Assembly (NCBI GenBank): GCA_021204545.1 | Contig: JAJPZF010000174.1 | Coordinates: 4,215 to 9,568, forward strand | DNA length: 5,354 bases | From: Prevotellaceae bacterium | GTDB taxonomy: Bacteria > Bacteroidota > Bacteroidia > Bacteroidales > Bacteroidaceae | Direction: 5' to 3' | In this document: positions 1 to 5,354 of the stretch, in pieces | How positions within the stretch are numbered: position 1 is the first letter of the stretch | How the letters are laid out: each line of letters opens with the position of its first letter | Translations under genes and position numbers: made by a program | Notes under the pieces: model-generated | Seen by the model: the letters and a program-made list of their open reading frames with translations, nothing else | Database searches by the model: none | What the model was told of the DNA's origin: nothing

Positions 1-2
1 TG

Positions 3-1388
3 ACCCAGCCAGTAAAGCCTGCGACAGCCGCATCTTCTGACGGGCCGCAGGGGCAGGCCACCGCCCCGACCCCAAGCGAGACCACGCTGAACAGCCTGAA
101 CAAACGAGTGGAAGAGCAGTCGGAAGACATTAAGTCAAAAATTCAGCAGACACCCCAGACAGACGACGATAGCACAAATGGCGGCGGCGGCACGCAGCCG
201 CAGGCTACCGGCGGAGGCGCTCAAACACAGCAGCAGCCCGACCCTGACCTTTTCAAACAGACAATGGCGCAGTGGAGGTATAAGGCGCGACATCAATTCG
301 ACCTCCCCACATCGCCGGTAGGCGGGGAAGGCGGAAGCTCCTCGTCAGGCTCGGACAGCGGCGTGCGGCTGCAAGCCCCCACCCTCGCCAACACTGACCA
401 CCAAAGCGACAACAGCGTAATGCAGCCCTTCTACGCCGCCAACGGCACGCAGCCTCCCGCTCTCTCGAAGGAGGAGGAGGAGAAGGCGAGGAAGATGGAC
501 AGGCGGGAGAAGCGGATGAACACGGCTAAGAGCATAATGGACACCCTCAGCCGCGTGGCCAACTACGCCGCCACCACGCAGGGGGCGCCCAGCGCCAAGT
601 GGAAGCTCGAGGAGCGGGCCCCGCAGAAGAGCTACCTCGCCAAGCTGCACGACTACTACTCGGGACTGGCCAGCGACTGGAACACGGCATACGCCAACGC
701 CCAGAGGCTCCAGAACGAGTACGACAATAACAAGTGGAAAGCGGACAACACGGGGAACAAGAACAACAACGACGCGCTGCACAACTACAACCAGGACCAG
801 ATGGCGAACGCCAAGCTGCCTGACGAGCTGGCCAAGATGAAGGCCGAGACTGACAAGCTGATGGCGGAAGGACGTCTGTCGGATGCGCAGGCGAATAGAA
901 TAATAGAACTGCTGCCGAACGAAATACAGCTGCAGCTCGCAGAACGAAATCTTAAGGGAGCGCAGACATACGCCTACTGGACCAGAGGCCTTTTGAACAC
1001 CGCCAACGCCAACAGGACGAACCAGGAGACGGAGTCCAACTATCTGTATCTGTACAACGGGAAAGGGAATAAGGAGAAATACACCAATGAAAGCAGATGG
1101 AGGCAGTCTGTCCTCGCCGCCGCCCGCAATATCGGCATTATTAGCAAAGGCAACAGCGACTCTGTCTTTGACGCCTCTGCTCTCGACAAAGACCAGCTTA
1201 CGGAATTAGCCGAATTAGTGTGGGCCGCCAGGTCGCAAAACGAGAAAAAAGGAAGGAATATCGATGACCCGATAGGCTGGACTGAGGTGCAGAAAAAAAA
1301 CAACACCAAGTACAAATACGGGCAAAACTACCAGAACTATAACTACCAAAGTGCCAAAGTGGTAGATACGGGTGGAGAGTCCTTATAA
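3..1388 (+). CDS. Putative phage virion-associated protein, 5'-partial or lacking only its start codon
   Basis: The function is not recognised with certainty. The reading frame is open from the left edge to TAA at 1386-1388. A GTG at 108 could start translation, but the open frame upstream has the same Pro/Thr/Gln-rich character, so I extend it. Bases 1-2 are TG in this frame, so the window may begin one base inside an ATG, giving a 462-residue protein. Using that numbering, residues 2-155 are low complexity (Pro, Gln, Thr, Gly, Ser). Residues 157-173 form a highly charged Glu/Lys/Arg helix. Residues 174-200 contain a helix ending in TTQGAP. Residues 200-350 look helical and Asn/Gln/Ala-rich, and the tail is Asn/Tyr-rich. 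There is no signal peptide, membrane helix or catalytic motif. A charged helix, then a short helix ending in TTQ-x-AP, then a long helical stretch is an arrangement I recall from uncharacterised structural proteins of Bacteroidales phages. That link is inference. The gene ends 28 nt before the giant gene and is probably co-transcribed with it. Confidence 0.8.
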   Translation, partial: TQPVKPATAASSDGPQGQATAPTPSETTLNSLNKRVEEQSEDIKSKIQQTPQTDDDSTNGGGGTQPQATGGGAQTQQQPDPDLFKQTMAQWRYKARHQFDLPTSPVGGEGGSSSSGSDSGVRLQAPTLANTDHQSDNSVMQPFYAANGTQPPALSKEEEEKARKMDRREKRMNTAKSIMDTLSRVANYAATTQGAPSAKWKLEERAPQKSYLAKLHDYYSGLASDWNTAYANAQRLQNEYDNNKWKADNTGNKNNNDALHNYNQDQMANAKLPDELAKMKAETDKLMAEGRLSDAQANRIIELLPNEIQLQLAERNLKGAQTYAYWTRGLLNTANANRTNQETESNYLYLYNGKGNKEKYTNESRWRQSVLAAARNIGIISKGNSDSVFDASALDKDQLTELAELVWAARSQNEKKGRNIDDPIGWTEVQKKNNTKYKYGQNYQNYNYQSAKVVDTGGESL

Positions 1389-1416
1389 TTTTAGTCGGTA
1401 AAGGCAAAAGATACGT
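1389..1416 (+). promoter_or_regulatory. Short intergenic leader with weak ribosome-binding potential
   Basis: These 28 nt separate the two genes and are AT-rich. The best Shine-Dalgarno-like string is TAAAGG at 1399-1404, which sits 12 nt from the ATG and is therefore long-spaced and weak. A purine-rich leader without a strong Shine-Dalgarno is common in Bacteroidota and their phages, so it does not argue against ATG 1417. No hairpin terminator is visible, which fits read-through from gene 1. Confidence 0.35.
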
Positions 1417-4400
1417 ATGGGGGAAAGCGAAAAATTGTACCAGACTCTTAGAAAAAGAGGGTACAGCGAGGAGTCTCTGGGTACAGAGCAGCATTTTGAC
1501 AGTCTGCTGCAAAGCCCTGAGGGCAGAGAGCGGGTGTATAATTTTGTCAAGAAGTACACCCCTGAAGACATTGAGTCTCTCGGCATGGGCTCGACCTACA
1601 CCCAGTTCGAGACCACGTACGGCTCTGCCGTGGACAAGCATTACCAAGATATGGTCACGCAGGCGGCGCAGAGCAAGGCGCAGCAGAGCAAGGCGCAGCA
1701 GAGCCAGCCAGCCGAGCAGCGGCAGCCGCAGCAAAAGACGGGCGACGACAAGTCGTTCTGGGCGAGACGCCTCGACGAAATGAAGATGCAGGCCAAGCAA
1801 AAGCCAAGCCTCGGCCCCTCGTACGCCATAAGGCAGACGGACAACAGAGACCCCGACGTGAAGGCGCAGAAGACAACAAACGAGCAGATAGCCGAGGTCA
1901 CGAGGAAAGAGGCGCTAAGCGACAACGCCACGGCCGCCTTCAACGCGTACAACGCGTTGTACCAGGACCTCAGCGGCGGCAACCCCTCAAAGGCCGCGCT
2001 CAAGGCCGTAGGGATAACTGACAGCACGGAAATAACCACGGCCTCGGGAGACAAGGTGACGTTCGGCCAGCTGAGCGACGGGGACAAGAAAGCCGTGATA
2101 CAGTCTGCGGCGGAGGGCGTCAAGTCGCATATAGAGCAGGAAACACAGAACGGCGGCTTCCAAGAGGAAGCCCAAGAGATGCTCGACGAGCAGAACAAGC
2201 TGAAGGAGGAGCAGGCGCGGGCGTTCGAGGAGGACTTCGGCAACCAGTCACAACGGGTGGACGAGGCGATAAAGAAGGCGAGCGGCGGCGTCGGAGAGCA
2301 GCTTCTCGCCGTAGCCAGGAACCTCAGGGCGGCGAGCGGGATACAGAAGAAAGGACAAAGCGCCGCTGTCACCGAGGGAGACAAGGACGACACGCCGCTC
2401 ATCCTCGCCTCCGCCAGGCACCACCTCGATCACGCCAAGTATGTCAACGCCTCGGCCAGGTGGGTCGACAAGGGCAGCGGCCTCTTCGGCGTCGACTGGG
2501 GCAGGATAGGGGGAAAAGGCCTACTCGTAGGCGCGGGGGAGGAGGTGCTCGACCCCACGAAATGGACATTCGGTGTTTCGGACGCCATGGAGGGCACGCT
2601 CCTTAACGGCATACTGGACAAGCGCGACAAGGGCGAGCCGCTGACAGCCGCCGAGCAGTCCCTGCTTGACGCCACGGCGCTCGACCTCGCCACGCAGGCG
2701 ATGAACGCCAAGACCCTCGGCCACGGCTACAAAATCGGCAATGTGGCGGGGGGCACAGCCGCGTTCATAGCCCAGATTGCGATAGCCCCCAGCGCGGGAC
2801 TGGAGAAGAAGGTCGCGCAAAGCCTGACGGGGAAGCTGACGAAGTACGTCATGAAGAAGTACGCCGCCCAGTTCGCCAAGAGCGAGGCGGCGGGGGGCCT
2901 CGTGGACAGAGTGGCGGGCAGGCTCATACAGGGGGCTAATACCTCGACCCTGAGAAAGGCGCTGAAGACGGGGGCCGTCGTCAACCGCTTTGCCGGCCGC
3001 GCGGTCGAGGGGGCGGCCTTCACCAACACAATCGGCGCGCCCGAGATGCTGAACGAGGTGTACAGCGATGTCAACGGCAGGGCTGCCGTGGGCGGCGGCC
3101 CCGACCCTGACAAGCCCGTCGAGGAGTGGACCCCGTACCGCATAACGGGCAGGGAGGGCGGCGGCCAGAGCCCCGCCGGGGCGCTCCTAAGGAGGGAGCT
3201 CACGGGAACGGTGGGCTATGTCGGGTTCACGTCGGGCGGTGACGTGCAGAGGCTTACCAGCGTCGTGTGGGGAGAGCTGGGCAAGGGCGCGACGAGGATG
3301 GGGCTCGGCGGTCTCGTCAGGGGGATAAGGAGCATGTCGAACTCGGCACTGAGCAAGGCTCTCGAGAGATGGCACTTCTCGGGCTCCCTCAGCAACCAGC
3401 TGTCGATGTCCGCCGCGGACGTGGTGAACACGCTGATAGAGGGCGGAAGCCCGAAGGACGCCCTCGACAAGGACCAGCTGGTTGACCGCTTCTTCGGCTT
3501 CCTCGTCGTGGACGGGCTGAAGTTCGCCGCGGGAGGGCGGCAGGCCGTCCTGCGGGCCAAGGAGCAGGACCAGAGGATAGCGGGCCTGTACGAGGGCGGC
3601 AAGGACGTGTGGAAGAACAATAAGGACGCATGGGAGACGCTCAACAACAGCCTCAGCGCCCTCGACCCCGACAAGCTGTCGGAGGCCGTCAAGGGGGTTC
3701 TCGCCGACGGAAACCTCACGAAAGAAGAGAAGAGGCAGGCTGTTCTCCTCGCCTCCGAGTACGCGAGGAAGATAGGGCAGTCGGAGTCCGCCATGAGAGT
3801 GGCGGACACATTCGGCAGGGTCGAGAACGAGACTCTCGCGCAGGAGACGGACGGGGCGAGGGAAGGCGCGAGGCTGGCGGACGGCGGGGACAAGAAGGGC
3901 ATACGCCAGGCGTGGGAGGAGTACAACCTCCTGAGGACGAGGCTCGCCGAGCTTGGCGGGGATGACCTGCTCGCCGCCGTGGACGGAGACCCATACAGCG
4001 CGGCCGCCACGCTCCACACGAGGGGAGGGGACAAGGACCGCGAGCTTGAGGCGCTTGTGAAGCAATACACCAAGGCCTACTCCAAGATTTACTCCGCCTT
4101 GTCCTCGGGCTATCTGAACATAAACGCCGCCGCGGAGGCGGAGAAAGTGAGGACGCGGGGGTTCGGCCACACGGGGAAAGACGGGAGAAGCGACGGCACG
4201 ATAGTCTCGGGCAGGCTCAAGGACGGGCGCAAGGTGTATGTCCGCGGCGAGACTGGCGGCGACGTGCTGTTCGTCACGGACGAGGACGGCAAAATCTCGT
4301 CGGTGTCCCGCTCCGACCTTGACGGGGAGCTTGAGACCCGCAAGCTGAGCGACGTCGAGGCGGAGATTGACGCGCGCAGGGGGAAGTCGCATGGCGACTT

Positions 4401-5354
4401 CACAAAGGAAATGGCGGCTTTCCTCGGAGGCAGGCTTGATTTCTACCCGGGGGACAAGTACACGCTGGACATCGGCGGCAAGGAGGAGGAGATAGAGATA
4501 GTGGGCCCCTGTGTCGACCCGTCGAACGGGGTGGAGGACACCTCCAAGGTCATGGTGAGACACCAGGACGGGGATGTGGATGCCGTCTCCAGGGCGTACA
4601 TCGAGCAGCAGGCGGGCCTGGCCCGCATGAACGAGCTTGCCGACTTGCAGGAGAAGAGGCGCAAGGAAGAGCCGAAGGCCTCGGAGGATGAGAGCGAGGA
4701 GGAGACGGGCCTCAGGCAGGGTGACAAGGTGACGTTCGAGCTGGACGGTGAGGAGCAAGAGGGGGAGATAACACAGATAAACGAGGATGAGTACACGATA
4801 AAGTACACGGACGAGGACGGCGACATAAAGTATGTGGCACGCAAGAAGGAAGACCTGAAGCCCGTGAAGGGAGAGGAAGAGCGAGCGGGGGAGACGGAAG
4901 GCGAGGAAAAGGAAGAGGAAAAGCCCGAGGGCGAGGAGGAAGAGGAAAAGCCCGAGGGCGAGGAGGAAGAGGAGCCTGAGGAAGAGGAAGAGGAGAAAGA
5001 GCCTGAGGAAGACAATTTCGACTACGAGGCGGCTGACCCGCAGTCGGTCGTCGAGAAGCTGCTTAAGGACAACGAGGGAAGCCTTGACGACACGGCGGAC
5101 ATAGCGGCAAGTATGCTCGATGACGCGAGAGGGGACTTGGAGAAGGCGGTGAAGGCCGCCAAGGGGAAGATAAAGGGCAGGACGGTGCAGGAGAAGCTTG
5201 CCGAGAAGGCGCGCCTCAAGGAGGCGGTGAAGCAGGAGCGGAAGAGGGTGGAGCACTGGCAGGGCGTCGTGGACGAGGTGGAGAGGCGGCGCGTCAAGGC
5301 CAAGCCCGAGGAGACCAAGGCTGAGGAGACCAAGGCTGAGGAGACCAAGGCTGA
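1417..5354 (+). CDS. Giant modular phage protein (polyvalent or internal-virion type), 3'-partial
   Basis: This frame has no stop from ATG 1417 to the right edge, giving 1312 complete codons and an unseen C-terminus. ATG 1417 is the first possible start because an in-frame TAA lies at 1399-1401. Residues 7-68 hold two copies of a roughly 30-residue motif. Residues 82-107 are a Gln-rich linker, and 249-312 are probably coiled coil. Residues 379-462 hold DPTKWTFG, then LTAAEQSLLDA, then GYKIG followed by a Gly/Ala-rich hydrophobic stretch. I recall this order from giant proteins of gut Bacteroidota phages. Residues 740-905 are helical. Residues 926-1150 hold three SH3-like beta modules, 1151-1199 are Glu-rich, and 1209-1294 are a coiled coil with W1281. 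The only cysteine I noticed is C1032. Such proteins usually carry enzymatic domains further along, but none is visible here, so no activity is assigned. A role inside the virion or after DNA entry is inference. A conjugative-element polyvalent protein is the main alternative. That the frame is coding is near certain; the family call is moderate. Confidence 0.85.
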   Translation, partial: MGESEKLYQTLRKRGYSEESLGTEQHFDSLLQSPEGRERVYNFVKKYTPEDIESLGMGSTYTQFETTYGSAVDKHYQDMVTQAAQSKAQQSKAQQSQPAEQRQPQQKTGDDKSFWARRLDEMKMQAKQKPSLGPSYAIRQTDNRDPDVKAQKTTNEQIAEVTRKEALSDNATAAFNAYNALYQDLSGGNPSKAALKAVGITDSTEITTASGDKVTFGQLSDGDKKAVIQSAAEGVKSHIEQETQNGGFQEEAQEMLDEQNKLKEEQARAFEEDFGNQSQRVDEAIKKASGGVGEQLLAVARNLRAASGIQKKGQSAAVTEGDKDDTPLILASARHHLDHAKYVNASARWVDKGSGLFGVDWGRIGGKGLLVGAGEEVLDPTKWTFGVSDAMEGTLLNGILDKRDKGEPLTAAEQSLLDATALDLATQAMNAKTLGHGYKIGNVAGGTAAFIAQIAIAPSAGLEKKVAQSLTGKLTKYVMKKYAAQFAKSEAAGGLVDRVAGRLIQGANTSTLRKALKTGAVVNRFAGRAVEGAAFTNTIGAPEMLNEVYSDVNGRAAVGGGPDPDKPVEEWTPYRITGREGGGQSPAGALLRRELTGTVGYVGFTSGGDVQRLTSVVWGELGKGATRMGLGGLVRGIRSMSNSALSKALERWHFSGSLSNQLSMSAADVVNTLIEGGSPKDALDKDQLVDRFFGFLVVDGLKFAAGGRQAVLRAKEQDQRIAGLYEGGKDVWKNNKDAWETLNNSLSALDPDKLSEAVKGVLADGNLTKEEKRQAVLLASEYARKIGQSESAMRVADTFGRVENETLAQETDGAREGARLADGGDKKGIRQAWEEYNLLRTRLAELGGDDLLAAVDGDPYSAAATLHTRGGDKDRELEALVKQYTKAYSKIYSALSSGYLNINAAAEAEKVRTRGFGHTGKDGRSDGTIVSGRLKDGRKVYVRGETGGDVLFVTDEDGKISSVSRSDLDGELETRKLSDVEAEIDARRGKSHGDFTKEMAAFLGGRLDFYPGDKYTLDIGGKEEEIEIVGPCVDPSNGVEDTSKVMVRHQDGDVDAVSRAYIEQQAGLARMNELADLQEKRRKEEPKASEDESEEETGLRQGDKVTFELDGEEQEGEITQINEDEYTIKYTDEDGDIKYVARKKEDLKPVKGEEERAGETEGEEKEEEKPEGEEEEEKPEGEEEEEPEEEEEEKEPEEDNFDYEAADPQSVVEKLLKDNEGSLDDTADIAASMLDDARGDLEKAVKAAKGKIKGRTVQEKLAEKARLKEAVKQERKRVEHWQGVVDEVERRRVKAKPEETKAEETKAEETKA
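1435..1620 (+). other. Twofold N-terminal repeat in the giant protein (residues 7-68)
   Basis: Two imperfect copies of a motif of about 30 residues stand in tandem. Copy 1 (residues 7-31) reads L7-Y8, L11, K13, then S20-L21-G22 and H26-F27. Copy 2 (residues 40-68) reads V40-Y41, V44, K46, then S54-L55-G56, Y61 and F64. The shared pattern is an aliphatic-Tyr pair, a Lys-bearing helix, SLG, and an aromatic near the end. I recall similar short N-terminal motifs with Tyr and Phe on other large Bacteroidota phage proteins, which suggests a docking or packaging tag. That role is inference. Confidence 0.5.
1669..1704 (+). repeat. 15-bp tandem repeat encoding QSKAQ
   Basis: The unit CAGAGCAAGGCGCAG occurs at 1669-1683 and again at 1684-1698, followed by a partial third copy (CAGAGC, 1699-1704). 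The unit is a multiple of three, so it lengthens a Gln-rich linker without breaking the frame. The linker sits between the N-terminal twofold repeat and the following helical part of the giant protein. Confidence 0.85.
2551..2802 (+). other. Conserved-looking block with hydrophobic Gly/Ala-rich segment (residues 379-462)
   Basis: The order of landmarks is DPTKWTFG (379-386), a helix, LTAAEQSLLDA (409-419), then GYKIG (437-441) and a largely uncharged Gly/Ala/Ile/Phe segment to about residue 462. I recall the same succession (Trp-x-phi-Gly, then LT-x-x-E-x-x-LLDA, then GY-x-x-G followed by a hydrophobic run) from giant proteins of gut phages. The hydrophobic run is short and weak for a true transmembrane helix. 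It could be amphipathic or membrane-active, which is speculation. Confidence 0.45.
4192..4326 (+). other. SH3-like module 1 of the giant protein (residues 926-970)
   Basis: Short alternating beta strands separated by Gly/Asp turns suggest a small barrel. It begins at GTIVSGRL and ends with the shared motif EDGKISSVSR (956-965) followed by S-D-L. It follows a long helical region (residues 740-905), an order I recall from other giant phage proteins. The fold is inferred from the strand pattern only. Confidence 0.45.
4432..4605 (+). other. SH3-like module 2 of the giant protein (residues 1006-1063)
   Basis: The module starts FYPGDKYTL, the typical GD-K opening of SH3/KOW/Tudor-like barrels. It continues with a Glu/Ile-rich strand and a loop holding C1032, and closes with QDGDVDAVSR (1050-1059) followed by A-Y-I. 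It is longer than modules 1 and 3 because of that central loop (about residues 1030-1044). Confidence 0.45.
4711..4866 (+). other. SH3-like module 3 of the giant protein (residues 1099-1150)
   Basis: This is the clearest of the three modules. It opens RQGDKVTFEL, then has GEITQI, a turn, EYTIKYT, and the motif EDGDIKYVAR (1133-1142), ending DLKPV. GDKV-x-F, then G-x-I, then a two-stranded finish is characteristic of Tudor/KOW-type barrels, which bind nucleic acid or protein peptides in known families. Which partner applies here cannot be read from sequence. Confidence 0.55.
4912..4974 (+). repeat. 27-bp tandem repeat in a Glu-rich linker
   Basis: Two identical 27-bp units (4912-4938 and 4939-4965) encode EEEKPEGEE, and a partial third begins at 4966. 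They lie in a strongly acidic, probably disordered linker (residues 1151-1199) between SH3-like module 3 and the coiled coil. The units are in frame and identical at the DNA level, which suggests recent slippage or unequal exchange. Confidence 0.85.
5041..5298 (+). other. Coiled-coil region with a single Trp (residues 1209-1294)
   Basis: Two Lys/Glu/Ala-rich helices are joined by KGRT near residues 1253-1256. The second helix ends VEHWQGVV with W1281. A helix pair of this type, with a Trp-Gln near its end, is something I recall from giant phage polyvalent proteins, where it links larger domains. No enzymatic residues are seen. Confidence 0.45.
5308..5354 (+). repeat. 15-bp tandem repeat (EETKA) running off the right edge
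   Basis: The unit GAGGAGACCAAGGCT is present at 5308-5322, 5323-5337 and 5338-5352, all identical, and the last two bases (GA) fit a fourth copy. The array is in frame with the giant gene. Its true length is unknown because the window ends inside it. Confidence 0.9.

Noticed and set aside
1295..1342. A AAA AAC slippery heptamer at 1295-1301 suggesting programmed -1 frameshifting in gene 1
   Set aside because: The -1 frame meets TAA at 1340-1342, which would only shorten the protein by about 15 residues, and the frame of the giant gene has a TAA at 1399-1401, so no fusion arises. I see no obvious stimulatory stem just downstream.
1384..1389. TATAAT as a -10 promoter element before the giant gene
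   Set aside because: It overlaps the stop codon of gene 1, and the stretch about 17 bp upstream (GGTAGA) is not a -35 element. It does not clearly match the Bacteroidota TAnnTTTG element either. In AT-rich sequence a chance match is likely.
1669..1704. Short direct repeats considered as CRISPR or phage attachment sites
   Set aside because: Units are 15 bp, adjacent with no spacers, in frame and encode a linker, so they are coding tandem repeats.
1496..1783. A 95-codon + strand frame inside the start of the giant gene
   Set aside because: Its Arg/Ser-rich sequence is simply the Gln-rich linker repeat read in another frame; the giant gene reads cleanly across it.
1641..2402. A 253-codon minus-strand frame and other overlapping frames on both strands
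   Set aside because: They lie wholly over the two + strand genes, have Ser/Leu/Ala/Arg-biased compositions typical of shadow frames in GC-rich DNA, and show no recognisable domain.
3187..5256. A 689-codon open frame on the minus strand
   Set aside because: It is in codon register with the giant + strand gene, so its stops need sense codons TTA, CTA or TCA, which that gene nearly avoids; the first in-frame CTA (3187-3189) is exactly where it ends. Its protein is an implausible Leu/Arg/Val-rich sequence.

Overview
The window holds two co-directional protein-coding genes on the + strand and almost nothing else. Neither is complete. The upstream gene is open from the left edge to a TAA at 1386-1388 (461 visible codons). 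The downstream gene starts at ATG 1417 and stays open to the right edge (1312 full codons, no stop). The gap between them is 28 nt. I see no RNA gene, CRISPR array, insertion sequence or minus-strand gene that I believe.

The pair looks like a tailed-phage or prophage block, most likely from a gut Bacteroidota host. Gene 1 has a disordered Pro/Gln/Thr/Gly/Ser-rich head, a charged Glu/Lys helix, a helical middle and an Asn/Tyr-rich tail. Its middle resembles uncharacterised putative virion proteins that I recall from Bacteroidales phages. Gene 2 is the front part of a giant modular protein. In order it has: a twofold N-terminal repeat; a Gln-rich linker; a coiled region; a conserved block containing a W-x-F-G motif and a Gly/Ala-rich hydrophobic segment; a long helical region; three SH3-like beta modules that share a ten-residue motif; a Glu-rich linker; a coiled coil with one Trp; and an EETKA repeat that runs off the edge. 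This order matches what I recall of very large phage proteins described as polyvalent or internal-virion proteins, thought to enter the cell with phage DNA. That assignment rests on memory and reading, not on a search, and no catalytic domain is visible in this part.

Composition is unusual. Most of gene 2 is GC-rich, yet by hand count Ile is mostly ATA (29 of 39) and Arg mostly AGG/AGA (about 47 of 75). That is not the usual pattern for GC-rich Bacteroidota chromosomes, so the host is uncertain and an archaeal or other bacterial host cannot be excluded. The stretch around the gene junction (about 880-1650) is clearly AT-richer than the rest.

The most interesting items are the triplicated SH3-like module, the twofold N-terminal repeat, linkers built from tandem repeats between modules, and the pairing of a mid-size putative virion protein with a giant modular protein.
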